A DNA stretch of 64,000 nucleotides from Bacteroidota bacterium (GCA_002686705.1 NYYH01000077.1:1-64000); one strand, 5' to 3'. Shown: positions 45,275 to 55,535, counted from the first letter of the stretch. The notes: generated by a model from the letters alone, not told the origin. Numbers and translations: made by a program.

Positions 45275-45964
45275 TCAACTTCTGTCTTCAAGTTTAAGGG
45301 AAACTGACTTTACAACAAAAGTTACACCTATAACGGTAAATCCGATAGCGTCAAATATTAACAACCTGATATCATATGTGACAAATCCAAAATAATAAAG
45401 GCCATGAAAAAAAGTTGCTACGAACAAACCTGTAGCACTATCAATAAAAGTGTTTTTGCGCAATTTTGCCATACCAACAAAAAAGCCCATAGCTATAGCA
45501 AAAACCACATTTGCAAATGGTAGTGTATATAAAAATAAGGTGAAGTTGTGAAACTTGTCTAACGATCCAACCAATCCAAAGGCATATAATACAGTTGCAG
45601 CCATCGAAAAGCCAAGGCTAATAAATATTGAATAAACTAATCCTTCTAATGGACCACCAAAGTTTTTAAGCTTATAAAAAGAAAACTTCAATGGAATAAA
45701 TTTTGCAAATTCTGAGCTAAAGGCAATAATAACAAAAACGAAAAAAGCCATTCGACGCATGTTTTTGTAATTACCGTCCCATTTAAGGTCAATAAGGAAA
45801 TTTGCAAATATCAGCAGTACTACACAAATAACCCCTAATAAAATCGCATTGCGAATATTTGCATAGCTTTTTATCGAAAATTTGAATTTTAGGTAGAGGA
45901 CAAATACTATTATCAATAACGGTGAAATCGCAAATGAAAAGTAATTTACAAGACTCATACACAT
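45275..45964 (-). CDS. PrsW-like membrane protein, possibly lacking catalytic glutamates
   Basis: About 229 residues with seven or eight hydrophobic segments. The pattern SSEFAKF, then GLVYSIFISLGFSMAATVLY, then DSATGLFVATFFHGLYYF parallels the EExxK, GFAxxEN and HGLWD blocks of PrsW-family intramembrane proteases. The first Glu of EExxK is Ser and the later Glu is Ala, so it may be a non-proteolytic relative. Function is unknown. It converges with the channel gene and diverges from the cupin gene. Confidence 0.5.
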   Translation of the reverse strand: MCMSLVNYFSFAISPLLIIVFVLYLKFKFSIKSYANIRNAILLGVICVVLLIFANFLIDLKWDGNYKNMRRMAFFVFVIIAFSSEFAKFIPLKFSFYKLKNFGGPLEGLVYSIFISLGFSMAATVLYAFGLVGSLDKFHNFTLFLYTLPFANVVFAIAMGFFVGMAKLRKNTFIDSATGLFVATFFHGLYYFGFVTYDIRLLIFDAIGFTVIGVTFVVKSVSLKLEDRS

Positions 45965-46048
45965 TTGGGGTTTGTGAACAACAGGTCAAATATAATAAAT
46001 GTTTGTAATTTAGTCATCAATTTGGTATTAATTGTTAAAATTCACTCT

Positions 46049-46318
46049 ATGTCGAAAATAGTTATTAAAAAACTAAATAACTCTGAAAAAAAGGAGCTGG
46101 GAATAGATTCTTGGCCAATATGGGAAAAAGAAATATCACGATTTAATTGGACATATTCAGGAGATGAACAATGCTATATTATTGATGGTGAATTTTCTGT
46201 AGAAACTGATGATGGGAATTACGATATTAAACCCGGTGATTTTGTAGTTTTCAAAAAAGGATTATCATGTGTTTGGGATATTAAAAAATCTGTTAAAAAG
46301 CATTATAACTTTTCATGA
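46049..46318 (+). CDS. Cupin-domain protein
   Basis: An 89-residue single cupin (Cupin_3 type): SWPIWEKEISRFNWTYSGDEQCYIIDGEFSVETDDG then DIKPGDFVVFKKGLSCVWDI. The ATG at 46049 (MSKIVIKKLNN) gives the usual N terminus; an upstream in-frame start at 45965 would add an unlikely extension. Such proteins resemble ureidoglycine or ethanolamine-type cupins but the substrate is unknown. The stop overlaps the rsgA start (ATGA), so translation is coupled. Confidence 0.85.
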   Translation: MSKIVIKKLNNSEKKELGIDSWPIWEKEISRFNWTYSGDEQCYIIDGEFSVETDDGNYDIKPGDFVVFKKGLSCVWDIKKSVKKHYNFS

Positions 46319-47235
46319 CAAGAACTTTTAAAGGTAGAGTAATAAAATCTACTGGTAGTTGGTATTCGGTTATGGACGATGCCGGGAAAACAATTAATTG
46401 TCGTTTGAAAGGCCTTTACAGAACGAAGGGAATTAGAGCGACAAACCCAATTGCAGTTGGTGATATTGTTGATTATAGTATCTCGGATACTGATAATTCA
46501 GGCCTCATTATAAACATTCATGCTCGGAAAAACTATCTAATTCGTAAAGCCACAAAACTTTCGAAAGCAACTCAAATTATCGCTGCAAATATTGATCAGG
46601 TAGTTGTTATTGTTTCTTTAACAAAACCACGCACATCAACAGGTTTTATTGACAGGATCTTAACTACATCTGAAGCCTATCATATACCAGCTATAATTAT
46701 TTTTAATAAATTTGATCTTTATGATAAAAAGACAATTGTTACTCTTGAATTTATTAAAAAAGCCTATGAAAAAGAAGGTTACAAATGCCTGATTACATCA
46801 GTGCCTGAAAGAATCAGATTAAATGAGTTTAAGGCAATATTACAGGGAAAGATAAGTTTGTTATCAGGGCATTCGGGTGTGGGGAAATCTGCACTCATAA
46901 ATTGTATTGACTCATCATTATCATTAAAAACAGGTGAAATATCCGATTATCATAAAAAGGGAATTCATACCACAACATTTGCTAATATGTTTCATCTTCA
47001 ATTTGGAGGTTATGTGATAGATACTCCTGGAATAAAAGAATTTGGACTTGTTGAGTTTGACAAGGTTGAACTTGGCCAAAGATTTCCGGAAATTAGAAAT
47101 TTAATGCAACAATGTAGATTCAATAATTGCTTACATTTAAATGAACCTGGATGTGCAGTAATTAAAGCTGTTTCAAAAGGTGACATTGTTGAGTTCAGAT
47201 ATACTAACTATTTAAACATGCTAAGTTCAATTTAA
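46315..47235 (+). CDS. rsgA: Ribosome small-subunit GTPase A
   Basis: RsgA is a circularly permuted GTPase that checks late 30S assembly. Residues about 1-70 form an OB fold; G4 is NKFDLYD; G1 is GHSGVGKSALIN; G3 is DTPGIKEFG; and the C-terminal zinc knuckle has C-x4-C-x-H-x6-C (CRFNNCLHLNEPGC). The 306 residues are normal. It overlaps the cupin gene by 4 bases. Confidence 0.95.
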   Translation: MTRTFKGRVIKSTGSWYSVMDDAGKTINCRLKGLYRTKGIRATNPIAVGDIVDYSISDTDNSGLIINIHARKNYLIRKATKLSKATQIIAANIDQVVVIVSLTKPRTSTGFIDRILTTSEAYHIPAIIIFNKFDLYDKKTIVTLEFIKKAYEKEGYKCLITSVPERIRLNEFKAILQGKISLLSGHSGVGKSALINCIDSSLSLKTGEISDYHKKGIHTTTFANMFHLQFGGYVIDTPGIKEFGLVEFDKVELGQRFPEIRNLMQQCRFNNCLHLNEPGCAVIKAVSKGDIVEFRYTNYLNMLSSI

Positions 47236-47291
47236 AATAATTATATTTTTTAAATAACTAAAAGTAGTTCTTAATACCTAAATACTAACAA

Positions 47292-47954
47292 ATGATTGCA
47301 TCTCGATTAATTCAGGAAGAAATAATGCCGCTTAATATAACTGATACAGCTAATGAAGCTTTGAACCGCATGAATGAATATAAAGTGTCGCATTTTCCAG
47401 TAGCTGACAATGGTCATTTTGTTGGAGTTATCTCGGAAAAAGATATTTATAATCATGAAAATCTAACAAGAGAATTGCAAAAGGAGTTTATACATTTTGA
47501 TAATTTTTATGTAAACGAAGATCAATATATATTGGATGTGCTAAAGCTGATTAGTGACCAAAAGCTGTCTTTAGTTCCGGTTATTGATGATAAAGGAAAC
47601 TATATTGGTTGCATTACTCAAAGTGATCTTATTAGCTTTTTCGCTGAAAGCATGTCGGTAGATTATCCTGGTGGTGTAATTGTTTTAGAAGTTAGTGTTA
47701 ACGATTACAGTCTGACGGAGATCGCCAATATTGTTGAATCAAATGACGCTAAGGTGCTCAGTTCGTATATATTATCTAAAGTTAATTCAACAAAATTAGA
47801 AGTTATTATCAAAGTGAGTAAGTTGGAACTTGGCTCGATCCTTCAAACTTTTGAACGCTTTGGATACCAGGTAAACGCATCTTTTGAAGAGGATGTTGAT
47901 CTTGATGAACTTAAAGATAATTACGATTCCCTAATTAATTACCTCAATATTTAA
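47292..47954 (+). CDS. Tandem CBS-domain protein (AcuB-like)
   Basis: Two CBS domains (about residues 1-60 and 65-125: HFPVADNGHFVGVISEKDI, LVPVIDDKGNYIGCITQSDL) are followed by an ACT-like C-terminal part (VIVLEVSVNDYSLTEIANIV). Such proteins sense adenine nucleotides; targets are unknown. It is 3 bases ahead of the BamA/TamA-like gene, so likely co-transcribed. Confidence 0.85.
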   Translation: MIASRLIQEEIMPLNITDTANEALNRMNEYKVSHFPVADNGHFVGVISEKDIYNHENLTRELQKEFIHFDNFYVNEDQYILDVLKLISDQKLSLVPVIDDKGNYIGCITQSDLISFFAESMSVDYPGGVIVLEVSVNDYSLTEIANIVESNDAKVLSSYILSKVNSTKLEVIIKVSKLELGSILQTFERFGYQVNASFEEDVDLDELKDNYDSLINYLNI

Positions 47955-47957
47955 GAT

Positions 47958-49373
47958 GTGATTTTTTTACGGTTCCTACCTATATTATTGATAATTACAA
48001 TCGCATGCGAGCAAGCATTGGCATTTACTGGAGATGAAAATATAAAAGATGATTCTCTAGTGACGATTAATTCAATTATTCTGAAAGGTAATAAAATTAC
48101 AAAGGATAAAATAATATTGCGTGAATTGGAATTTGAAAAAGGTACTAAACTCAAATCTTCTGTACTTGATAGTTTGATATTAGAGAGTCGCCAAAATTTG
48201 CTAAACCGATCGCTGTTTAATTTTGTTACTATAACAAAAAAAACTGTCAATAATAGGTGCAATATAGAAGTTTCAGTTATTGAAAGGTGGTATATATGGC
48301 CTTTTCCAATACTTCAGTTTGCAGATAGAAACATAAATACCTGGTGGGATAAAAGAGATTTTAGTAGAATTAATTATGGCGTTGACTTGCGTGTTGAGAA
48401 TTTCAGAGGTTTGATGGAAAATCTTGATATAATTATTCAGGGTGGTTATGATATCCTGTTAGCGTTTAGATGGAATATACCTTATCTCACCAAAAACCAG
48501 ATATTTGGAATGGGAATAGGAGCAGGAGTACAGCTCAATCATGAAGTCGCTTACCAAACCATTAACAACAAAGAGCAATATTATAACTCTGGCAGTGGTT
48601 TTGCACAACGATTTACCTATGCAGAGACAAGTTTCACATTTCGTCCTAAATTCAATTATCTGCACAACTTTACAGTTAGGTTTAAACAACACATAATACA
48701 GGACACAATCCTGAAATTAAATCCTGATTATGCATTTTCAGAAACTACGTATAATTATTTTACCCTTAATTATACTTTTAAGCTGGATTTTCGAGATTAC
48801 AATCCTTATCCACTTAAAGGTTATTATTTTAATATAGGTCTTCTTAAAACCGGGCTTGGTATATTTGATGACCAGATTAACGACTTCTCTGTTGATGCAA
48901 ATTTTGATCAGTATTTGAATATTTATAGTAGGTGGTATTTTGCATATAATTTTAGAGCGATGTTCTCGAGCCAAAAAAAACGCACACCTTATTTTATAAA
49001 TTCAGGGCTTGGCTATTTTCCAAACACTATAAGGGGCTATGAATTATACGTTGTTGATGGACAGAAATTAGGTATTGTAAAATCAAATCTGAAGTTTGAA
49101 CTTATTCCTCGTACAAATTTCAGTATAGATTGGATAAAGTCAACAAAATTCAGCGAAGCGTTTTTTGCAATGTATGCTAACCTGTTTTTCGATATGGCTT
49201 ATGTTGATGATATTTATACTTATAGACTAAATCCGTTATCAAATCAACTTCTTTGGAGTACCGGTATTGGTATAGATATGGTTACATATTACGACCTAGT
49301 TTTGAGGCTTGAAGTATCAGTAAATAAACAAAAGGATACTGGATTCTTTATAAGTTTTGTAGCACCTATTTAA
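47958..49373 (+). CDS. POTRA-barrel outer-membrane protein of the BamA/TamA superfamily
   Basis: The protein (471 residues, GTG start 3 bases after the CBS gene) has a signal peptide (EQALA), one POTRA domain (about residues 35-115: INSIILKGNKITKDKIILREL), and a 16-strand-type barrel with the superfamily loop motif IRGYE near residue 358. It is shorter than BamA, having only one POTRA domain. It may assist insertion of a barrel or export of a polypeptide. The neighbouring full bamA (52270) probably does the essential job. Confidence 0.75.
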   Translation: MIFLRFLPILLIITIACEQALAFTGDENIKDDSLVTINSIILKGNKITKDKIILRELEFEKGTKLKSSVLDSLILESRQNLLNRSLFNFVTITKKTVNNRCNIEVSVIERWYIWPFPILQFADRNINTWWDKRDFSRINYGVDLRVENFRGLMENLDIIIQGGYDILLAFRWNIPYLTKNQIFGMGIGAGVQLNHEVAYQTINNKEQYYNSGSGFAQRFTYAETSFTFRPKFNYLHNFTVRFKQHIIQDTILKLNPDYAFSETTYNYFTLNYTFKLDFRDYNPYPLKGYYFNIGLLKTGLGIFDDQINDFSVDANFDQYLNIYSRWYFAYNFRAMFSSQKKRTPYFINSGLGYFPNTIRGYELYVVDGQKLGIVKSNLKFELIPRTNFSIDWIKSTKFSEAFFAMYANLFFDMAYVDDIYTYRLNPLSNQLLWSTGIGIDMVTYYDLVLRLEVSVNKQKDTGFFISFVAPI

Positions 49374-49674
49374 TTCCAATTTGTAGTGCTTAAATCAAAA
49401 AAACTCAAGCATCCTGTTAACAAATTTGGAATTCTTAGTTAAAAAAAGTTAATAAACTAACCCCTAATTAGTTAGAAAAGATTGTTGCTTCAGATTGAGC
49501 TACGATTCTTAAGTTGTTAAGAATTAATAAGATACTTGATTTATTGAAGATCATAGTATAAGATATTTTAACTTTTTAGTAACCTTTCCTGCCTTATTTC
49601 AATTGGTTATAAGCTATAATTAAGCATTTATTTTGGGTTTTTAAGTTACATTTGCCAGTAAAAATTTCATTAGC
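49374..49674. other. Intergenic region before nadK
   Basis: This holds 301 A/T-rich bases. A consensus -7 box TACATTTG (49647-49654) marks the nadK promoter; no good TTG is at -33. No coding remnant, repeat or RNA structure was recognised. Confidence 0.5.
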
Positions 49675-50553
49675 ATGAAAGTTGCATTATTTGGTAAGGT
49701 ATATGCTGACAATCAGAAAGATTACTTGCAATTATTGATTGATGAGTTGACAAAAAGAGACTCCCAGATTTGTGTTTTTGAGCCATATTATAAAGCCATT
49801 AAAGCAGAAGTAAACTTTGGCGAGAATATATCTTTTTTTAACTCGAATAGAGATATTAAAAATAAGGTTGATATTCTATTTTCTATTGGTGGTGATGGGA
49901 CTATATTAGATACAGTGCCGATAGTTAGGAATTCTGGAATACCTATTCTTGGAATAAATCTTGGACGGCTTGGCTTTTTGTCAAGCGTTTCAAAAAACGA
50001 GATTATTGATGCCGTAAATAATATTTTTAATGGAGATTATATAATCGACAAACGATCACTACTTCAATTAATTGAACCAAAGAAGTTATTTGGAGATATA
50101 GACTATGCATTAAATGACTTAACAATTTACAGAAATAATACTACTTCATTAATTGTTGTCCATGTATATGTTGATGATAAATTTTTGAATTCATATTGGG
50201 GCGATGGATTAATCGTGTCAACCCCAACAGGATCAACAGCATATTCTCTTAGCGTTGGTGGTCCGATTGTAGCCCCAGGATCAAAAAATTTTATAATCGC
50301 ACCAATTGCTTCCCACAACCTTACTGTCCGCCCTATTATTATTCAGGATTCGAGTGTTATTAAAATCAAAATTGAAGGAAGGGAAGAGAAATATTTAATG
50401 ACTATGGACTCGAGGCATTCAGCGATAAGTAAAGAAGATGAAATTATTATTAGGCGCTGCAATTTCAATGTGAACCTCATTCAAATGAATAATAAAGATT
50501 TCTACTCAACAATTCGAGATAAATTACTTTGGGGAGTTGACTACAGGAATTAA
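49675..50553 (+). CDS. nadK: NAD kinase
   Basis: Phosphorylates NAD+ to NADP+. The 292 residues contain SIGGDGTILDTVP (GGDGT motif with the catalytic Asp), NLGRLGFLS and the YWGDGLIVSTPTGSTAYSLSVGGPIVAPG block, all diagnostic. Length is normal. The gene sits ahead of the DUF6089-uppS-bamA group, an arrangement common in Bacteroidota. Confidence 0.96.
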   Translation: MKVALFGKVYADNQKDYLQLLIDELTKRDSQICVFEPYYKAIKAEVNFGENISFFNSNRDIKNKVDILFSIGGDGTILDTVPIVRNSGIPILGINLGRLGFLSSVSKNEIIDAVNNIFNGDYIIDKRSLLQLIEPKKLFGDIDYALNDLTIYRNNTTSLIVVHVYVDDKFLNSYWGDGLIVSTPTGSTAYSLSVGGPIVAPGSKNFIIAPIASHNLTVRPIIIQDSSVIKIKIEGREEKYLMTMDSRHSAISKEDEIIIRRCNFNVNLIQMNNKDFYSTIRDKLLWGVDYRN

Positions 50554-50665
50554 TTATGTAAATAATATTTATTGATTTATTTAGTTTGTCATGTATTGAT
50601 TTAACTATAATTAATACGCGTTAAGCATAACTAAAAAAATGATATTTTTGCCGCTCAAAATTAAA

Positions 50666-51502
50666 ATGAAAGAAATAATTCGAAAATATGGTTTATGGCA
50701 ACTAGCTCTAAAGGCTACTGTACTAATCTCCTTTATTTTACTTACCCATATCTCGAATGCTCAAACTCTTGAGATAGGAGGGTTTGGTGGTACGTCATAT
50801 TATCTGGGAGAGTTAAATCCGGCTTTACCATATAACCAAACCCAGTTAGCATATGGTGCCCTCGCCAGATATAATCTTAACTCACGATGGGCGATTAAGT
50901 TTTCTTATTACAGAGGTAAAGTAAAAGGAAGTGACATAACTGGGAGCTCTACAATGGATCGAGATCTTGATTTTATATCTAACATCAATGACTTCTCTTT
51001 AGTCACTGAGTTTAATTTTTGGGAATATTTTACCGGTAGTAAGAAGAGTTATTTCACGCCATTTATTTTTGGCGGAATCTCGTATTTTACATATAAACCA
51101 ACATCGTTTAGCGGAGTTGATTTACAGCCCATTGGAACTGAGGGCCAAAATGTTGGTTTTAGTGGAAGAAGCCCATATAATCAATATAGTTTTGCTATTC
51201 CATTCGGGTTTGGATTTAAATACAGACTGAATGAAAGATTAGGACTTACATTTGAATGGGGTATGCGTAAAACTTTCACTGACTATATTGATGATATAAG
51301 TACTACTTATTATTTGACAGGCTCTGATATTAATCCCGACAATACTGGAGAAATATTAAGCGACCCAACAATGAGTCACGATCCTTACATGCAGCGAGGT
51401 GATGATCAAACAAATGATTGGTATAACTATACAGGTATTACAATTACATATAAATTCGACTTACGGAATAAGAAGGAATGTAATAACTTAGACTGGAAAT
51501 GA
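50666..51502 (+). CDS. DUF6089-family outer-membrane protein
   Basis: A signal peptide (HISNAQ) is followed by about 240 residues of a beta-barrel: EIGGFGGTSYYLGELNP, WAIKFSYYRGKVKGSD and FGGISYFTYKPTSF, ending TYKFDLRNKKECN. This family is conserved just upstream of uppS and bamA in Bacteroidota, so a role in envelope assembly is inferred; its function is not established. A -7 box TATTTTTG (50643-50650) lies within the longest open frame, so the ATG at 50666 is the start, not the one at 50639. Confidence 0.8.
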   Translation: MKEIIRKYGLWQLALKATVLISFILLTHISNAQTLEIGGFGGTSYYLGELNPALPYNQTQLAYGALARYNLNSRWAIKFSYYRGKVKGSDITGSSTMDRDLDFISNINDFSLVTEFNFWEYFTGSKKSYFTPFIFGGISYFTYKPTSFSGVDLQPIGTEGQNVGFSGRSPYNQYSFAIPFGFGFKYRLNERLGLTFEWGMRKTFTDYIDDISTTYYLTGSDINPDNTGEILSDPTMSHDPYMQRGDDQTNDWYNYTGITITYKFDLRNKKECNNLDWK

Positions 51503-51514
51503 TTTTTCTGATTG

Positions 51515-52261
51515 ATGGAAAGCAGTAGAGAAAAAATAAACTTAGATAAACTACCCAATCATATTGCAATCATAATGGATGGCAATGGCAGGTGGGCATT
51601 ACAACATGGCCTTGATCGTGTTGGTGGTCATCATAAGGGAGTTGATTCTGTTAGGGATATTGCTGAGGCGGCAGCCGATTTAGGCATTAGGTATCTTACT
51701 CTTTATACTTTCTCAACTGAAAATTGGAGTAGACCTAAAGATGAAGTGGATGCGCTTATGTCGTTGTTTGTTGAAACAATTGTAAAAGAGTTAGATACAT
51801 TAAATAAGAATAACATACGCCTAAGTGCTATTGGTGATATTAAAAGTTTACCAGAAGAGAATTATAAGATGCTTACTGAAACAATGGAAAAAACCTCTGG
51901 TAATAGCAGAATGACACTAACCCTTGCAATGTGCTATAGTTCTCGATGGGAAATTATTGATGCAATTAAAAAATTAGCCTCTGATATTGAATCCAGTAAA
52001 CTGAAAAGTAAGGATATAACCGAACCCTTATTTGAAAGTTATTTAGCAACGAATGATATTCCTGATCCAGAACTGTTAATAAGGACTAGCGGCGAATTAA
52101 GAGTAAGCAACTATCTACTATGGCAAATAGCATATTCCGAGTTGTATTTTACAAACGTTCTGTGGCCCGATTTTCGCAAAGAAGAGCTATATAAGGCTAT
52201 TGTTGATTATCAGAATAGGGAGAGAAGGTTTGGTTTAACAAGTGAACAATTATTAAGTTGA
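51515..52261 (+). CDS. uppS: Undecaprenyl (isoprenyl) diphosphate synthase
   Basis: Cis-prenyltransferase making the lipid carrier for peptidoglycan and polysaccharides. Hallmarks in the 248 residues: NHIAIIMDGNGRWA with the catalytic Asp, GGHHKGVDSVRD, TLYTFSTENWSRP, and the C-terminal RTSGELRVSNYLLWQIAYSE. The ATG at 51515 directly follows an in-frame TTG, and is chosen. It overlaps the next open frame and leads into bamA. Confidence 0.96.
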   Translation: MESSREKINLDKLPNHIAIIMDGNGRWALQHGLDRVGGHHKGVDSVRDIAEAAADLGIRYLTLYTFSTENWSRPKDEVDALMSLFVETIVKELDTLNKNNIRLSAIGDIKSLPEENYKMLTETMEKTSGNSRMTLTLAMCYSSRWEIIDAIKKLASDIESSKLKSKDITEPLFESYLATNDIPDPELLIRTSGELRVSNYLLWQIAYSELYFTNVLWPDFRKEELYKAIVDYQNRERRFGLTSEQLLS

Positions 52262-52269
52262 ATCGTACT

Positions 52270-54915
52270 ATGAGGAAAACTTATCGGAATGTAATATTAT
52301 TATCAATCATAATAAGTTTTGTGCTTTTTGTTGGCGAATCCTATGCACAAATTAATATTGGCAACGATTTGTCGAAGATTAGTTATGATGCACCTACCGA
52401 ATATGTAATAGGTGGTATAGAAGTAGAAGGTGTGGAGTACCTTGATAAGAACGTAATAATAATGCTTTCTAATCTTGAGATTGGAGAACGGATCAAAATA
52501 CCAGGTGATGAAATTACAAGCGCAATTAGGAAATTATGGGAACAAGGTCTTTTTGATAATATCAGTATAGTAGCTTCTGATATTAAGGCCAATAAAATAT
52601 TCCTTAAAATTATATTACATGAACGCCCTAGGCTGAGTAAGTTTTCGTTTGAAGGTATTCGAAAAACTGAAGCTGATGATATCCGTGAAAAAATTAATCT
52701 TACACGTGGTGATGTAGTAACTGATCACCTCGTTATCCGTACAGAAAATATAATTAATCAGTTTTACGCCGATAAGGGATATCTGAACAGCGAAGTTAGC
52801 ATAACAGAGAAACAGGATAAACGTAATAACAACTTTGTTGATCTCACTATTAACATTAAGAAAAACAGGAAAGTTAAAATAAAGGTAATTAATATTTATG
52901 GTACTGAGAAACTTTCATTAGATGCAGTTAAAAAAAGCATGAAAGAAACCAAAGCTAGGGGCGTTTTTAAACCGTTAGATAGTCTTGCACCTTTTATAAT
53001 TGATGTTACAAGTAATTTGCTAACTCTCAAATTTAAAGATGTACATGAAAATTTTCTAAATTATTATAAGGATTACTTTAAGATTAATATTTTCAAAGGT
53101 TCAAAATATATTGAATCGAATTATAAAGAAGACCTAAATAATATTATCGCAAAATATAATAAAAGAGGTTATCGTGATGCTCAAATTATTGTTGATTCAG
53201 TATACAAGCTCAATAATGAGAATATAGCCATTGATATTACCATTGATGAAGGAAATAAATATTATTTCAGAGATATAACCTGGGTTGGAAATACTGTTTA
53301 TTCCTCATTATTTTTAAGTTCAATACTTGGTATTCGTTCTGGTGATGTTTATAACCTTGAACTTCTTGAAACTAATCTTCAATACAATCCTACTGGTTTT
53401 GATATTAGTTCTCTTTACATGAATAATGGTTACTTGTTTTTTAATGTAACTCCTGTTGAAACATATGTTGGGAATGACTCTATTGATTTGGAAATCCGAA
53501 TTTTCGAAGGAAAACAAGCCCGAATAAAAAATGTATCTGTAAAAGGCAATACTAAGACTAACGATCATGTTGTTATTCGTGAATTACGTACAAGACCAGG
53601 CCAGTTGTTTAGTCGTGAAGATGTTATAAGAACAACACGTGAATTAGCGAATTTGAGATACTTTGATCCCGAATCAATTACCCCAAATATAAATCCTGAT
53701 CCTCTTGATGGAACTGTGGATATCGAATACGAAGTAGAAGAAACTTCCGCCGATCAAATTGAACTTTCTGGGGGTTGGGGCTATGGCCGAATAATTGGCA
53801 CCATAGGTTTGAGTTTTAATAATTTTTCATTAAAAAATTTTTTTAGAGCAAGTTCGTGGAAACCAATCCCTTCTGGGGATGGGCAGAAACTCTCGTTGCG
53901 GTTTCAAACTTACGGCAAGGATTACTTAAGCTGGAGTGTTTCTTTTACTGAGCCATGGTTGGGAGGAAGAAAACCAAATGCATTAACAGTTTCATATTAT
54001 CACTCAATTTATTCAAATGGATTACCAAAATCGGATACTTTACGTTCATCGTTTGTAATTAATGGAATAAGTGCTGGTATTGGAAAAAGACTAACATGGC
54101 CTGATGACTTCTTTACTTTATACCAGGGAGTTAATGTACAATTATATAATTTAACGAATTATGCTACTATTTTTTATATCGGAAGTGGAAATGGTACATA
54201 TAATAACTTGAATTACGAAGTTATACTTGGACGAAATTCGATTGACCAACCCATATTCCCACGAAGGGGATCGGAAATTTCAATAGGATTGGAGCTGACA
54301 CCCCCATATTCATTATTTACACCTGAAAAGGACTATACTCAAATTGGTGATACCGAGAAATATAAATGGATTGAATATCATAAATGGAAGTTTAAAGCAT
54401 ATTGGTATTTTGAATTAATAGATAAACTGGTTTTTGCAACTAAGTTCAGGTTCGGCTACCTCGGGTATTATAATTCAGATTTAGGCGTAACTCCTTTTGA
54501 GAGATTTTATCTTGGAGGCGATGGTCTGTCAGGTACAAATAATTTTGATGGACGCGAAATTGTAAGCATGAGAGGCTATACTAATGAGTCGATAACTCCA
54601 TTCTTTTATCAAAATAAAAACATTGGTGGTACAGTTTTTACACGATATACTCTTGAATTAAGGTATCCCTTATCGTTAAACCCAAGCTCCACAATTTATG
54701 CCCTAACATTTATTGAAGCAGGAAATTCATGGCTGGGTTCCCAGGGTTTCGATCCGTTTGATATGAAAAGAGCTGTAGGTTTCGGAGTAAGAGTATTTCT
54801 GCCTATGTTTGGAATGCTTGGCCTTGACTGGGCTTATGGCATCGACCCTATTTACGGAATACCAAGTGCTAATGGTAGTCATTTCCATTTTTCACTTAAC
54901 CAGTCATTAGATTAA
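52270..54915 (+). CDS. bamA: Outer-membrane protein assembly factor BamA
   Basis: BamA inserts beta-barrel proteins in the outer membrane. The product (881 residues) has a signal peptide (ESYAQ), five POTRA domains (about residues 45-450; for example IGGIEVEGVEYLDKN and ARIKNVSVKGNTKTNDHVVIREL), then a 16-strand barrel with the conserved MRGY motif in the sixth loop region and a C-terminal FHFSLNQSLD tail. An in-frame TTG at 52258 overlaps uppS; the ATG at 52270 begins the signal peptide. The two Skp-like genes follow. Confidence 0.96.
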   Translation: MRKTYRNVILLSIIISFVLFVGESYAQINIGNDLSKISYDAPTEYVIGGIEVEGVEYLDKNVIIMLSNLEIGERIKIPGDEITSAIRKLWEQGLFDNISIVASDIKANKIFLKIILHERPRLSKFSFEGIRKTEADDIREKINLTRGDVVTDHLVIRTENIINQFYADKGYLNSEVSITEKQDKRNNNFVDLTINIKKNRKVKIKVINIYGTEKLSLDAVKKSMKETKARGVFKPLDSLAPFIIDVTSNLLTLKFKDVHENFLNYYKDYFKINIFKGSKYIESNYKEDLNNIIAKYNKRGYRDAQIIVDSVYKLNNENIAIDITIDEGNKYYFRDITWVGNTVYSSLFLSSILGIRSGDVYNLELLETNLQYNPTGFDISSLYMNNGYLFFNVTPVETYVGNDSIDLEIRIFEGKQARIKNVSVKGNTKTNDHVVIRELRTRPGQLFSREDVIRTTRELANLRYFDPESITPNINPDPLDGTVDIEYEVEETSADQIELSGGWGYGRIIGTIGLSFNNFSLKNFFRASSWKPIPSGDGQKLSLRFQTYGKDYLSWSVSFTEPWLGGRKPNALTVSYYHSIYSNGLPKSDTLRSSFVINGISAGIGKRLTWPDDFFTLYQGVNVQLYNLTNYATIFYIGSGNGTYNNLNYEVILGRNSIDQPIFPRRGSEISIGLELTPPYSLFTPEKDYTQIGDTEKYKWIEYHKWKFKAYWYFELIDKLVFATKFRFGYLGYYNSDLGVTPFERFYLGGDGLSGTNNFDGREIVSMRGYTNESITPFFYQNKNIGGTVFTRYTLELRYPLSLNPSSTIYALTFIEAGNSWLGSQGFDPFDMKRAVGFGVRVFLPMFGMLGLDWAYGIDPIYGIPSANGSHFHFSLNQSLD

Positions 54916-54962
54916 CTTTGGCAATATTTTTGTAGTACTTTTTAAAATTAAATCTTAAAAAC

Positions 54963-55535
54963 ATGAAGAATAATGTTATTAATTCCGGTCTATTGCTGTT
55001 AATCACAGCATTTTTGTTTGTTAATTTTTCTGCAAGCGCACAATCGCAAAAGTACGCTTATGTTGATACACAATACATACTGGATAACATACCTGAGTTT
55101 CAGGATGCACAGGATGAATTGGATGAAATTTCCACAAAATGGCAAAAGGAGATAGAAACAAATTATGCTAAAGTGAGTGAAATGTATCAAAAATATCAGG
55201 CAGAATCTGTTTTGTTACCCGATGACATCAAACGAAAACGAGAAGAAGATATAGTAAATAAGGAAAAGGAAGTCAAGGAGCTTCAGAGGAAGTATTTTGG
55301 TGCTGAAGGAGAGCTTTTTAAAAAGCGCCAAGAGCTTGTTCAACCAATCCAGGAAAAAGTATATAATGCTATTGAAAGTATTGCTGCTACTAATAACTAT
55401 TCATTTGTTTTTGATAAATCTGGCGGAATGACATTGCTTTATACTAACCCGAAATACGATATTAGTGATGATGTATTGGATGAAGTGGGTAATGTAATGC
55501 AAACTGTTAAGCGAGATAGTCGAACAAGGGATTAG
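54963..55535 (+). CDS. OmpH/Skp-family periplasmic chaperone (first copy)
   Basis: The 190 residues have a signal peptide (SASAQ), then SQKYAYVDTQYILDNIPEF and a long coiled-coil arm (about residues 45-130: ISTKWQKEIETNYAKVSEM), ending with the conserved ATNNYSFVFDKSG. Skp trimers shield unfolded barrel proteins between Sec and BamA. The gene follows bamA by 47 bases with a -7 box TATTTTTG in between, so it may also have its own promoter. Confidence 0.93.
   Translation: MKNNVINSGLLLLITAFLFVNFSASAQSQKYAYVDTQYILDNIPEFQDAQDELDEISTKWQKEIETNYAKVSEMYQKYQAESVLLPDDIKRKREEDIVNKEKEVKELQRKYFGAEGELFKKRQELVQPIQEKVYNAIESIAATNNYSFVFDKSGGMTLLYTNPKYDISDDVLDEVGNVMQTVKRDSRTRD

Noticed and set aside
45259..45281. 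Stem AAGTTGAT/ATCAACTT at the end of the PrsW-like gene
   Set aside because: It overlaps the coding end and has no T-run, so it is too weak to call a terminator.
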